Shown here: positions 1-8,846 of the stretch, piece by piece
How positions within the stretch are numbered: the stretch's first letter is position 1
How the letters are laid out: each line of letters begins with the position of its first letter
Assembly (NCBI RefSeq): GCF_000332335.1
Contig: NZ_KB235948.1
Location: 1,677,544-1,741,543 of the forward strand
Direction of reading: 5' to 3'
From: Kamptonema formosum PCC 10802
GTDB lineage: Bacteria > Cyanobacteriota > Cyanobacteriia > Cyanobacteriales > Oscillatoriaceae
Length of the DNA: 64,000 bases
Made by a program: the position numbers and the translations under genes
Notes under the pieces: model-generated
Seen by the model: the letters and a program-made list of their open reading frames with translations, nothing else
Databases searched by the model: none
Told to the model about the DNA's origin: nothing

Positions 1-1085
1 GCCATGCCCCATGCGCATGCTATTCATGCCCTAATCTAAGTGAATACTGCTATAAATACTGGGGTGTCTTCTTCCGGAGCGCTACTTCTCCTATCTTTCC
101 TGGGCGCTCTAAGCTGTTACGCTTTTAACCTGCTTTTCTGCTGTATGGTATCGGAGCCTCCAGATAGCCTTAAAAGGTCGATCCTAGAAAGAAAAAATAG
201 AGATTAATAGTGCGATTTAAATATACTAATGTTTCCCTAGCGGGCAAGCGGAAATGCGCATCTTGGCGTATTGGCGGTTTGTTAAAATAAAGAAACTAAA
301 TTTCTTTCAGAACCCCGCGCGCTGGGCTGGGCCATGTTAGGCGGAATTCTGCCGGCTTTCTCAGTCGTAGGGTGCCTTTGGCTCGGGAGGCCGGCTTAGA
401 AGGAGGGATCTCCGATCGGTTTGGCACTTCACCTGCTGATTGTTTTAAAATTCAGTGGGGGGGATATTTTAAATATTCCCAGCTTGTTTCGACTCGGGGA
501 GCCGCAGCTACAGGGTGCGTTCCGCTCGGGGCTTGCCCCCCACTTGTCCGGAGGACTAGACGCTCGGTTGTGCACCCCACCTCCCGGGGGAAGACAGGGC
601 CTTCTCAATAATTAACGTCAAGTCACAATTTCAGAGTTCCTTATTGAGAAAATTCTCGGGTTTTATATTTTTTAATAAAAATTTTAAACTATTTACGTTA
701 CGAGAAGTGATGTTCTGGCAAGGAGTTGAGGGATTTGTCCTCTCAAAAGGGGTGGTGTGGGGCAATGGCAGTGGGATTATAACGTAATTTTGAATAAATT
801 GTGGGTCGGAAGTAAGGCGGGCAAAATATCTCTTGGGACTTGAGGGCAAGATTCATGTTGCCCGCAGACTTGTACAAATTTGTTTGGGGTGCGGGAGCGG
901 GAAGCTATTTACAGGCAAGGCAGAGTTGGAGTAGAGTGAATACAGGTTAGCTTCTATCTGAGGTATGTTAGAAGTGTGACGCCTGATACCTCGAACGGCA
1001 GAGGCGCGAGTGCCTTGAGCCGCGCTGCCCGCTCTGCTGTCCAGTGCGGGGGTTGCGTTACCACCAGGCAGCCTATAATTGACTT
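1..1085. other. Non-coding, repeat-bearing region
   Basis: No open frame here looks like a protein. The first 40 bases have the same CATGCCCCATG / CCTAATCTAAG wording as the stretch after the WD40 gene near 46,160-46,215, so this is an interspersed repeat. A second recurring phrase (AAGCTGTTACGCTTTTAAC, 111-129) recurs near 35,159. The remainder is AT-rich around 600-700 with no recognisable RNA gene. Confidence 0.6.
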
Positions 1086-1103
1086 AAAGGAGATATACCG
1101 ATT

Positions 1104-1850
1104 ATGGTTTGGCTAAAATCTCTTCAGTCTATGGGAATACTTGCCGGCGTGCTAGCGCCGGCGCTTGTAAGTGTGGCTAGCTTGCCACCCCAACTGCAGG
1201 CAGAGTATCGCCCTGACGGGAGAATCAGTCTGGAATTCCCGCCGGCGGCAGATCGGGGGGCACCGGCGCGAACAGCCGGCGGAGGAGTGAGAGGGGAGAA
1301 CTGTATGGAGCAGGGGGCAACGCCTCTGACGGCACTGATGCCGGGCAATAATGTCTGGACAACAGTGGTGGCCAATCCGACACTTTTTGTGTACGTTCCC
1401 AAAACGAATGCCAAGGAAGCGGAATTTTCTGTGCTAGACGCCCAAGGGAAAGACGTATATCTGGAAAAAGTGAAACTGACGGGCGAGGCGGGAGTGGTGA
1501 AAGTGACCATGCCGGAAAGCGCAGAGCTGAAAACTGGCAAGGACTATACCTGGAGCTTCTCGATAGTTTGCAATGCGCAAGAAAGAAGCGGTGATATTTA
1601 TGTCAGGGGAGTGCTCCAGCGCACGGAACTGAGTGCCGGCCTGAAGAGCGAGCTAGAGAAGGCAGCGCCCTTGGAGCAGGCCCAAATATATGCCAAGGCT
1701 CAGGTGTGGAACGAGACGCTGGCGCTCTTGGCTCAGTTGCGCAATTCCTCCCCACAGGAATGGGAGCAGCTGCTCAAGTCAGTGGGGCTAGAGGCAATCG
1801 CCCAAGCACCTTTTATTGGTGTGAGTGCGGCGGAGTTGCTGCCGAGATGA
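1104..1850 (+). CDS. DUF928 domain protein, exported
   Basis: This 248-residue protein matches the cyanobacterial DUF928 family, whose biochemical role is unknown. A hydrophobic N-terminal stretch (residues about 7-27) looks like a signal peptide, so it is probably periplasmic. The core, residues about 65-170, has the family pattern of a conserved Cys (in RGENC), a GxNVWTT segment and beta strands ending in SIVCN. A helical C-terminal third resembles a short TPR-like tail (residues about 180-230). The start is well supported by AAAGGAGAT at 1086-1094, about 10 bases before the ATG. It is followed at 55 bases by the CHASE2 cyclase; DUF928 genes often sit beside CHASE2 and CHAT genes in cyanobacteria, which suggests a shared extracytoplasmic sensing function. 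That functional link is inference. Confidence 0.88.
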   Translation: MVWLKSLQSMGILAGVLAPALVSVASLPPQLQAEYRPDGRISLEFPPAADRGAPARTAGGGVRGENCMEQGATPLTALMPGNNVWTTVVANPTLFVYVPKTNAKEAEFSVLDAQGKDVYLEKVKLTGEAGVVKVTMPESAELKTGKDYTWSFSIVCNAQERSGDIYVRGVLQRTELSAGLKSELEKAAPLEQAQIYAKAQVWNETLALLAQLRNSSPQEWEQLLKSVGLEAIAQAPFIGVSAAELLPR

Positions 1851-1905
1851 ATGAACTGCAGGTTAATTCATTCCCGTCGGTGTCCTTTAATGTGGGCAAT
1901 CTTTG

Positions 1906-4155
1906 ATGTGGGCAACCTTAAAGCAGCCTCTTTGGCAGTGGCGCGGCGTGTGGATTACCGCCCCGGTGGTGGCGGGACTGGTAATCCTGCTGCGCTTTGC
2001 CGGTTTATTGCAGTCTTGGGAGTGGGCGGTGTTCGACCAGTACATGCGCCTGCGACCGCTAGAGCCCAGGGACGACCGGATCGCGATCGTCGGGATTGAT
2101 GAAGCTTCCGTGCGCGAGCTCGGGCAGGCGATTATCCCGGATGGTGTCTACGCCGAGCTGATCGAGAAGCTGAAAGCCCGGCAGCCCTTGGCCATTGGTC
2201 TGGACATCTATCGCGACCAGCCGGTACAGCCCGGTCACAGGGAGTTGGTCAGGGTATTTGAATCGACTCCGAATCTGGTTGGCATCCAGAAAGTGGTTGG
2301 GGATAGCGAGCGCTCGACAATTGCCCCGCCGCCGGCGCTAAAGGCCAAAAATCAAGTCGGTGCCAATGACCTGATCTTTGATGCCGATAAAAAAGTGCGC
2401 CGGGGCCTGATTTACGTTAAGGCTCGCAATGGGGAGACGGTTTACAGCTGTGGGCTGTATCTGGCTTTGCTGTATCTGGAAAAACTTGGCATTGGCCCCC
2501 AAAAAATAGAGGGGACGCAGAATTGGCAGCTGGGCAAGACAGTGTTTGTCCCCTTTGAAGCCGATGACGGCGGCTATGTGCGAGCGGATGCCAATGGATT
2601 CCAGATATTAATGAACTACCGGGGACCGAGCCGGTACTTCGAGACAGTCTCGATCGCAGATATACTCAAAGACCGGGTGCCGGCAGGCTGGGGGCGCGAC
2701 CGCATCATACTAATCGGTGCGGTGGGCGAGAGCTTCCAGGATTTGGTCTTCACCCCTTACAGCAGCAGTTTGGTGGGCCTGCCCGAGCGCATGGCTGGGG
2801 TAGAAGTGCACGCCAATCTCGCCAGCCAGATCCTCAGCGCGGCCCTGGACGGTCGCACCCCAATCAAAAGTTGGTCGGAGCCTGCCGAGTGGCTGTGGGT
2901 ATTGCTGTGGAGCTCAGTGGGAGCCACCCTGACTTGGGCAGTGCGATATAAAGGTGGAGTCAAAAAGTTCTCAATGTCTCGGGCGGCGGCTCCTTTTCTG
3001 GCAGGCGGCGCTTTGGTGGCTGGAAGCTTTGGGGCTTTTTTGTGGGGCTGGTGGATACCTGTGGTGCCGCCGTTAGTGGCCCTATTTGGATCTGTGGCAG
3101 TCGTCACGCGCTACATTGCCGAAACCGCCGGCGATATTCGCAAAACCTTCGGGCGCTACCTGAGTGACGAAATCGTCGCCACTTTGCTGGAAAATCCGGA
3201 AGGGCTGAAACTGGGCGGCGAGCGGCGGAAAATCACCATATTCACCTCGGATTTAAGAGGGTTCACTGCCACATCCGAAAGACTGCCCCCTGAAGAAGTC
3301 GTGAAAATCCTCAACTTCTATCTGGAGCGCATGGCGGATGTCATCACCCAGTACCGGGGCACCATTGATGAGTTCATGGGCGATGGGATTTTGGTGCTGT
3401 TTGGTGCCCCCATTCCCAGAGAAGACGACGCCGAAAGAGCGGTGGCTTGCGGGGTGGCCATGCAGCTGGCGCTCGTCTCAGTGAACGAACAAATGAAGCG
3501 GTGGGGCTTGCCGCCTCTAGAAATGGGCATCGGCATCAACACCGGCGAAGTCGTCGTCGGGAATATCGGCTCGGAGAAACGCACCAAGTACGGCATTGTG
3601 GGCAGCCAGGTGAACCTGACTTACCGCATCGAATCTTACACAACAGGTGGCCAAATTTACATTTCAGAACCGACCTTAAAAGAAGCCGGCCCAATCGTGG
3701 AAATCAGGGGGCAAAAGCAGGTGCAGCCAAAAGGGGTTAAAGAGCCTATCACCATCTATGATGTAGGGGGGATTGGCGGGAAACACAACTTGTTCCTCCC
3801 TCAAGAAGAAGAGGAGTTTTTTCCCCTTTCGGACAAAATATCGCTACAATATGTGGGACTGGATGGGAAACACGTTGGCAGTACCATGTTCAGGGGAAGT
3901 ATAGTTAAGCTGTCGGCGAAGGGCGCTGCGGTGCTCTCCCACAAGGGTGGGGAGGAGGTGCCGGAACCCCTGACCAATATAAAGCTCAACCTGTTAAGCG
4001 CCGAAGACCCCGCACAACCCAGCGAAGATGTCTATGCCAAGGTTCTGGATGTGCCGGTGGAGAATGGAAGTTTTTATATTCGTTTCACCGCCAAACCGCC
4101 CGCTGTACAAGCTCGGCTGGAAGCTGTCTACAAATCCCTGGCGGCGAAAAGCTAG
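1906..4155 (+). CDS. CHASE2-domain class III nucleotide cyclase
   Basis: A membrane receptor of 749 residues from the ATG at 1906 (a TTG three bases upstream is also possible). Order: one N-terminal transmembrane segment (about 15-33), an extracytoplasmic CHASE2 sensor (about 35-330), a cluster of three membrane segments (about 335-412), a class III cyclase catalytic domain (about 443-620) and a C-terminal region (about 650-745) with an RGSIVKLSAKGAAVL motif that looks PilZ-like. The two metal-binding Asp are D449 (FTSDLRGF) and D493 (FMGDG); N570 of the VNL motif is kept. The base-selecting positions are E489 and Q568, not the Lys plus Asp/Thr usual for adenylate cyclases. The substrate is therefore uncertain: cAMP, cGMP, or little activity. 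A cyclic-nucleotide-binding protein lies 1 kb downstream on the same strand, a plausible receiver of the signal. Confidence 0.93.
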   Translation: MWATLKQPLWQWRGVWITAPVVAGLVILLRFAGLLQSWEWAVFDQYMRLRPLEPRDDRIAIVGIDEASVRELGQAIIPDGVYAELIEKLKARQPLAIGLDIYRDQPVQPGHRELVRVFESTPNLVGIQKVVGDSERSTIAPPPALKAKNQVGANDLIFDADKKVRRGLIYVKARNGETVYSCGLYLALLYLEKLGIGPQKIEGTQNWQLGKTVFVPFEADDGGYVRADANGFQILMNYRGPSRYFETVSIADILKDRVPAGWGRDRIILIGAVGESFQDLVFTPYSSSLVGLPERMAGVEVHANLASQILSAALDGRTPIKSWSEPAEWLWVLLWSSVGATLTWAVRYKGGVKKFSMSRAAAPFLAGGALVAGSFGAFLWGWWIPVVPPLVALFGSVAVVTRYIAETAGDIRKTFGRYLSDEIVATLLENPEGLKLGGERRKITIFTSDLRGFTATSERLPPEEVVKILNFYLERMADVITQYRGTIDEFMGDGILVLFGAPIPREDDAERAVACGVAMQLALVSVNEQMKRWGLPPLEMGIGINTGEVVVGNIGSEKRTKYGIVGSQVNLTYRIESYTTGGQIYISEPTLKEAGPIVEIRGQKQVQPKGVKEPITIYDVGGIGGKHNLFLPQEEEEFFPLSDKISLQYVGLDGKHVGSTMFRGSIVKLSAKGAAVLSHKGGEEVPEPLTNIKLNLLSAEDPAQPSEDVYAKVLDVPVENGSFYIRFTAKPPAVQARLEAVYKSLAAKS

Positions 4156-4179
4156 TTTTGGCCCCAGTCGCATTGGCGC

Positions 4180-4250
4180 AGGACAGGCGTCTCGCCTGTC
4201 CCCTGGACAGAGCGGCGGCGCAGGACAGCGTCTCGCCTGTCCCTCCGTAT
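4180..4250. repeat. Interspersed GACAGGCGTCTCGCCTGTC palindrome, two copies
   Basis: Two adjacent copies of a GACAGGCGTCTCGCCTGTCC-type imperfect palindrome. Relatives occur at about 5938-5960, 12000-12025, 23430-23460, 26143-26165 and 61585-61605, always between genes. It would extend the following reading frame artificially upstream, which is why the hydrolase start is placed at 4311. Confidence 0.85.
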
Positions 4251-4310
4251 TGGATGGGACAGGCTCGCTCACCTCTATCAACAAGTGACAACTCACAACT
4301 GACAAGAACG

Positions 4311-5117
4311 ATGAAATTAATTTTTTTAGGTTCGGGGTCAGCTTTCACGATAGGAGCAGACAATTTTCAATCGAATATGCTCTTGGTCAGCGACCGGGGG
4401 AAAAAACTTTTGATTGACTGCGGTTCGGATATCCGATTTTCTTTGCATGCGGCGGGCTTTTCCCATCCTGACATCACGGATATTTACATCAGCCACTTGC
4501 ATGCGGATCATGCAGGGGGACTTGAATACATCGGGTTCAGTACGAAATTTGACCCGAGATGCAACCGGCCCAATCTCTATCTGAGCAAAGATTTAGCGAG
4601 CGATCTGTGGGACAGGACTTTATCCGGAGGCATGCGGTCTATTGAAGGGGATATTGCTGATTTAGAAACTTTTTTTGAGGTTCACTCAATAGGCAGGAAC
4701 GGGCATTTCAGCTGGGAAGGAGTAGAATTTAACCTGGTAAAGGTGGTTCACGTTAATAATGGATATTTTATCATGCCGGCTTACGGGCTATTTTTTGAAG
4801 TGAGCGGGGTGAAAGTCCTGTTGACGACGGACACGCAGCTGTGTTTAGATGAACTGGGTGAATATTACGAGCGAGCGGATATGATTTTCCAAGATTGCGA
4901 AACCTCCCGATTCCCCAGCAGCATTCACGCCCACTACCAAAAATTGCTGGCCCTGCCAGAAAAAATCCGAAATAAAATGTGGCTGTACCATTACCAGCCG
5001 GGGGCACTTCCTGATGCCAAGAAAGATGGATTTTGCGGGTTTGTGAAGCGAGGCCAGACGTTTGAACTGTCAGAATTTCTCCTGAGTTCAGACCGGCAGC
5101 TAGCAGTTCAGGCATAG
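4311..5117 (+). CDS. Metallo-beta-lactamase-fold hydrolase
   Basis: The 268-residue protein begins MKLIFLGSGSAF, the first strand typical of RNase Z-like and related MBL-fold enzymes. The metal-binding HxHxDH motif is H62-L-H64-A-D66-H67. Further likely ligands are a His in VKVVHVNN, an Asp in LLTTDTQ and a C-terminal His. The enzyme should therefore bind two metal ions and hydrolyse a phosphoester or ester. The family includes tRNA 3' processing enzymes and phosphodiesterases, and I cannot choose the substrate; the length is shorter than cyanobacterial RNase Z and lacks an obvious exosite, so it is likely a separate MBL hydrolase. The frame stays open upstream to 4158, but that part is repeat DNA. 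A cyclic-nucleotide phosphodiesterase role is possible given the neighbours but unproven. Confidence 0.87.
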   Translation: MKLIFLGSGSAFTIGADNFQSNMLLVSDRGKKLLIDCGSDIRFSLHAAGFSHPDITDIYISHLHADHAGGLEYIGFSTKFDPRCNRPNLYLSKDLASDLWDRTLSGGMRSIEGDIADLETFFEVHSIGRNGHFSWEGVEFNLVKVVHVNNGYFIMPAYGLFFEVSGVKVLLTTDTQLCLDELGEYYERADMIFQDCETSRFPSSIHAHYQKLLALPEKIRNKMWLYHYQPGALPDAKKDGFCGFVKRGQTFELSEFLLSSDRQLAVQA

Positions 5118-5204
5118 ACAGGGCGAGCCCAACTCTGTCACGAAACGCGAGCCGTCAGGGGCAAATCATTTTCAATAGTAGAACGTAAAAAACCGCCAAC
5201 AAAG

Positions 5205-5909
5205 ATGAACGACCCAATCAGCTTAATCCGAAATTTCCTGCTCTCCGACAAAGAATTAATGGAGAGCGCGATGGAAACGGTGGAGCTATCAGACGGTCAG
5301 GTGCTTTTCCATCGGGGTGATATCGGCGACGCATTTTATCTCATCCAAACAGGGCAGATCCGGATTTTCACCCTCGATCAGGAGGGAAAGGAAATCACGC
5401 TCAACACCCTGTCAGCCGGTGAAACTTTAGGTGAGCTGGCACTTGTGGACGCTCAACCCCGCTCGGCTAGCGCCAGTTCTGTCGGTTGCAGCAGCCTGCT
5501 GCGGCTCAACCGGGACGACTTCCTGCGGCGAATACACAACTCTCCCATCTTAACTAACTGCATTATCCAACTCCTGAGCGGACGGGCTCGCCACATGACC
5601 GAATACATCGAGCGCCTGGGACACTGGGCGCGGATGATTATCGATGGGCAATACAATCAAGTCATCAAGGCGATCGAGGAAGTAGATCCCAAAGGAGATC
5701 GGGCGCTGGCTGCTGTGGCCGGCTCCATCGGACAGATGGTGAAAGCCGTGCAGGAACGGGAGGAAAATCTGCGCAAAGAAGTCGTTCAACTCCGCATCGA
5801 GATTGACGAAGAAAAGCGGAAGCGACAGGTGGACGAGATTGTGAACAATGAGGCGTTCGATAAAATGCTCCAGCTCGCCAAACAGCGGCGCAAATCAAAT
5901 CCGACATGA
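5205..5909 (+). CDS. Cyclic-nucleotide-binding domain protein with coiled-coil tail
   Basis: A soluble 234-residue protein. Residues about 8-125 form a CRP-type cyclic-nucleotide-binding domain. The phosphate-binding cassette reads GETLGELALVDAQPRSAS, with E78 and R87 in the positions that contact the ribose and cyclic phosphate. Instead of the helix-turn-helix of CRP, residues about 160-225 are charged and heptad-like (EEVVQLRIEIDEEKRKRQ-type), predicting a coiled coil. It is thus more likely an effector or adaptor than a DNA-binding regulator. It lies downstream of the CHASE2 cyclase and MBL hydrolase on the same strand, with an 87-base gap after the latter, consistent with a cyclic-nucleotide pathway encoded together. 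Confidence 0.9.
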   Translation: MNDPISLIRNFLLSDKELMESAMETVELSDGQVLFHRGDIGDAFYLIQTGQIRIFTLDQEGKEITLNTLSAGETLGELALVDAQPRSASASSVGCSSLLRLNRDDFLRRIHNSPILTNCIIQLLSGRARHMTEYIERLGHWARMIIDGQYNQVIKAIEEVDPKGDRALAAVAGSIGQMVKAVQEREENLRKEVVQLRIEIDEEKRKRQVDEIVNNEAFDKMLQLAKQRRKSNPT

Positions 5910-6094
5910 GCCGGCACAGGCGGGGGACCGGCGGGGGGACAGGCGGGACGCCTGTCCTACGTCTGGACTCCTAGGAATTTTGGATTTTGGATGCCAGGAT
6001 TTTGGATTCAAAGAGATGGCAGTAAAGCCCTTTCAAAAATATAAAAAAAGACGGTGTGTCCAACTTTGTGTCAGGAGAGGAAAAAGGAAAACGC

Positions 6095-8683
6095 ATGAAA
6101 AATTGGCAGGGTTTAATTATCTATTTGGGGATTTTCACCGGCTTTCTGGGCGGCGGCAGCGTGCTGTCAAGCCCGACCAATTCCCACCGGCAGCCCGATC
6201 CTGCCAGCGCTCCCCTTCCCCATCTAGAATCGAAGGCAGCAGAGCAACAGGCGCAGCAACTCTATGAAGCTGGACAGTATGCAGAAGCGAGCCGGCTGCT
6301 GCAGCAGATAGCCGCAGATAGCGCCGCCAAAGGGGATGAACTCGGTCAGGCGATGGCGCTGAGGAACCTGTCTTTAGTTTACCAAAAAACCGGACAGTTG
6401 CCGGCTGCCAAGCAGGCGATTGCAGACAGTCTGAACCTCCTGCAAAAAACCGGATCGAGCCGGCAGCGCACGAGACTTCTAGCCCTAACATTAGAAAGCC
6501 AGGGGCAGTTGCAACTGTCTCTCGGCCAGCCGGAAGACGCCCTGGACACCTGGAAACAAGCCGGCGCAACCTACAGAGAAATCGGCGACAGCACCGGCGT
6601 CACGAGAAGCCGGCTAAACCAGGCTCAAGCCCTGCAAGCCTTAGCGCTGTACACTCAGGCTGTCAAAACCCTGAAAGAAATTAAAAACACCCTACAGGAT
6701 GAGCCAGATTCTCTCCTGAAAGCCGGCGCACTGCAAAGCTTGGGGGAGGCGCTGCGCGTCGTGGGTGACTTGAATCAGTCGCGGGAAGTTTTGCAGAAAA
6801 GTTTGGCAATAGCGGAAAAATTGCAGGCGCGTCAGGCAATAGCCGCCACACTCCTCAGTTCGGGAAACACAGCGAGAGCGCAGCATAAACCCGAAGAAGC
6901 CGTAGATTTATATCAGCGCTCACTAAAGGAATCTCCCTCACTCAATACGAAGATTGAGGCGCAACTGAACCTGCTGAGCCTCTCAGTCAGCCAGAAGAAA
7001 TGGTCAGACGCTCAACTCTTAGTACCGCAAATTCAGTCGGATCTGAGAAATTTGCCCCCCAGCCAGACCGCCATCTACGCCCGCATTAATCTGGCGAGCA
7101 GCTTGCTGAAGTATCAAGCCGGAAATCTTAGCGCTAAAAATTTTCAGACTTCCAACTTTAAGCCGGAGATATCCCAGCTGCTAGCCACTGCAGTGCAGCA
7201 GGCTCGCAGCACAGGAGATAAAAGGGCAGAATCTTACGCTTTGGGAAATTTGGGGGGGCTGTACGAACAGAACCAGCAGTGGGGAGATGCCAGAAAACTG
7301 ACTGAGAGCGCCCTACTTTTGGCGCAAGCCATCAGTGCGGCGGATATTGCCTATCAGTGGCAGTGGCAGCTGGGACGGATTCTCAACGTGCAGGGACAGC
7401 GAAAAGCCGCCATCGCAAGCTATAATTCCGCAGTCAGCACCCTGCAGTCTCTGCGCAGCGATTTAGTGGCGATTAGCTCAGACGTGCAGTTTTCCTTTCG
7501 AGAGAATGTCGAGCCGGTGTACCGGGAGCTAGTCGGCTTGCTGCTGCAACCGGGAACCAATATAACGCAAGCCGATCTGGTGCGCGCTAGGAAAGTTATT
7601 GAATCGCTACAGCTGGCTGAGCTAGATAACTTCTTTCGCGATGCCTGTTTGGATAGCAAGCCGGCTCAAATCGACCAAATTGACCCAACTGCGGCTGTTT
7701 TCTATACGATTATTCTCAAAGATCGCCTGGAAGTGATTGTGGCACTTGGCGGGAAACTGCGCCACCACAGCATCCCTTTACCGCAGGAGGAAGTGGAAGC
7801 GGAGATCGGCAACTTGCGGGAGGCTGCAACAATTCCCCGGCTGCGATTTTCCATCCAGCGCTTTTTAGAACCCTCGCAAAAAGTCTACGACTGGTTAATC
7901 CGCCCAGTCGAAGCCGACTTGGCCGCCAGTGGGGTGCAAACCCTGGTGTTTGTGCTAGACGGATCTCTGCGAAATCTCCCCCTCGCTTCCCTTCACGACG
8001 GAAAGCAGTATCTCGCCGAAAAGTATAGCGTCGCCATCGCCCCCGGTTTGCAACTGCTAGACCCGAAACCTCTGGCGCGACAGCAGCTGAAGATTCTCTC
8101 TGCCGGTTTGACTGAAGGCGTCCAGGGCTTTTCGCCACTTCCTAACGTAGAGCTGGAATTGCAGCGCATCAAAGCTGAGGCTCCCACTGAGGTGCTCCTG
8201 AATCAGTCCTTCACTAAATCCAACTTCCAGGCTACCGTCAAATCCGCAGCTTTCCCAGTGGTTCACTTAGCCACTCACGGCGAATTCAGTTCGGAAGCGA
8301 AAAATACATTTATTCTCACCTGGGACGGGCGGATTAACGCCAGCGACCTAGACGATCTGCTGCGTTCCGATACCGGAAAGAATCGCTCTATTGAATTGCT
8401 CGTCCTCAGCGCTTGCAAAACGGCTGCTGGTGATAAGCGGGCGGCTTTGGGGCTGGCGGGGGTGGCCGTGCGGGCGGGGGCGCGAAGCACCCTGGCATCT
8501 CTGTGGTATGTTAGCGATGAAGCCACTTCCTTGCTGATGACTCGATTCTACGAGGAGTTAGCCAAAGGAAATGTGGGGAAGTCGGAAGCCCTCCGCCGCG
8601 CCCAACAGGCTCTTTTGCACGACAGCAAGTTCTCTCACCCCTATTTCTGGTCAGCTTTTGTGCTGGTAGGAAATTGGCTGTAA
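6095..8683 (+). CDS. TPR-CHAT domain protein
   Basis: An 862-residue protein from the ATG at 6095, preceded by AGGAGAGG at 6073-6080; an in-frame GTG at 6056 is less likely. It opens with a hydrophobic segment (MKNWQGLIIYLGIFTGFLGG) that could be a signal peptide or anchor. Residues about 45-480 are tetratricopeptide repeats. The C-terminal third is a CHAT domain, a caspase-like peptidase fold, with the expected dyad: His in HLATHG (H724/H728) and Cys774 in LSACKTA. The ending HPYFWSAFVLVGNW is standard for the family. Cyanobacterial TPR-CHAT proteins are abundant and mostly uncharacterised; some CHAT proteins act as proteases in immune systems. This one precedes the TpsA adhesin gene by 163 bases. 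Intact catalytic residues suggest an active peptidase. Confidence 0.92.
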   Translation: MKNWQGLIIYLGIFTGFLGGGSVLSSPTNSHRQPDPASAPLPHLESKAAEQQAQQLYEAGQYAEASRLLQQIAADSAAKGDELGQAMALRNLSLVYQKTGQLPAAKQAIADSLNLLQKTGSSRQRTRLLALTLESQGQLQLSLGQPEDALDTWKQAGATYREIGDSTGVTRSRLNQAQALQALALYTQAVKTLKEIKNTLQDEPDSLLKAGALQSLGEALRVVGDLNQSREVLQKSLAIAEKLQARQAIAATLLSSGNTARAQHKPEEAVDLYQRSLKESPSLNTKIEAQLNLLSLSVSQKKWSDAQLLVPQIQSDLRNLPPSQTAIYARINLASSLLKYQAGNLSAKNFQTSNFKPEISQLLATAVQQARSTGDKRAESYALGNLGGLYEQNQQWGDARKLTESALLLAQAISAADIAYQWQWQLGRILNVQGQRKAAIASYNSAVSTLQSLRSDLVAISSDVQFSFRENVEPVYRELVGLLLQPGTNITQADLVRARKVIESLQLAELDNFFRDACLDSKPAQIDQIDPTAAVFYTIILKDRLEVIVALGGKLRHHSIPLPQEEVEAEIGNLREAATIPRLRFSIQRFLEPSQKVYDWLIRPVEADLAASGVQTLVFVLDGSLRNLPLASLHDGKQYLAEKYSVAIAPGLQLLDPKPLARQQLKILSAGLTEGVQGFSPLPNVELELQRIKAEAPTEVLLNQSFTKSNFQATVKSAAFPVVHLATHGEFSSEAKNTFILTWDGRINASDLDDLLRSDTGKNRSIELLVLSACKTAAGDKRAALGLAGVAVRAGARSTLASLWYVSDEATSLLMTRFYEELAKGNVGKSEALRRAQQALLHDSKFSHPYFWSAFVLVGNWL

Positions 8684-8720
8684 TTGAGGATATCATTTAT
8701 AAAGAAAAAGTGAAGCTACA

Positions 8721-8763
8721 AGAAACCGGGTTTCTTGTGCTGGAGCAAAAAACCCGGTTCCTG
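8721..8763. repeat. GAAACCGGGTTTC palindromic repeat
   Basis: AGAAACCGGGTTTCTTG followed by a loop and a second AACCCGGTT half. It is one member of a family also found at 11428-11461, 12979-13007, 23555-23588, 26188-26220 and 36949-36982. It can fold as a hairpin between the CHAT and adhesin genes. Confidence 0.85.
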
Positions 8764-8846
8764 GCCCGCATTCAGGGTTAACAATTCTTTTATAAATCAG
8801 CTCTCAGTTGGGCACTCTCACCCTTGACAAAAGACAGGGGATAACC

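Noticed and set aside
4158..4310. In-frame upstream extension of the metallo-hydrolase
   Set aside because: The extension encodes an interspersed palindromic repeat; the family N-terminus begins at the ATG at 4311.
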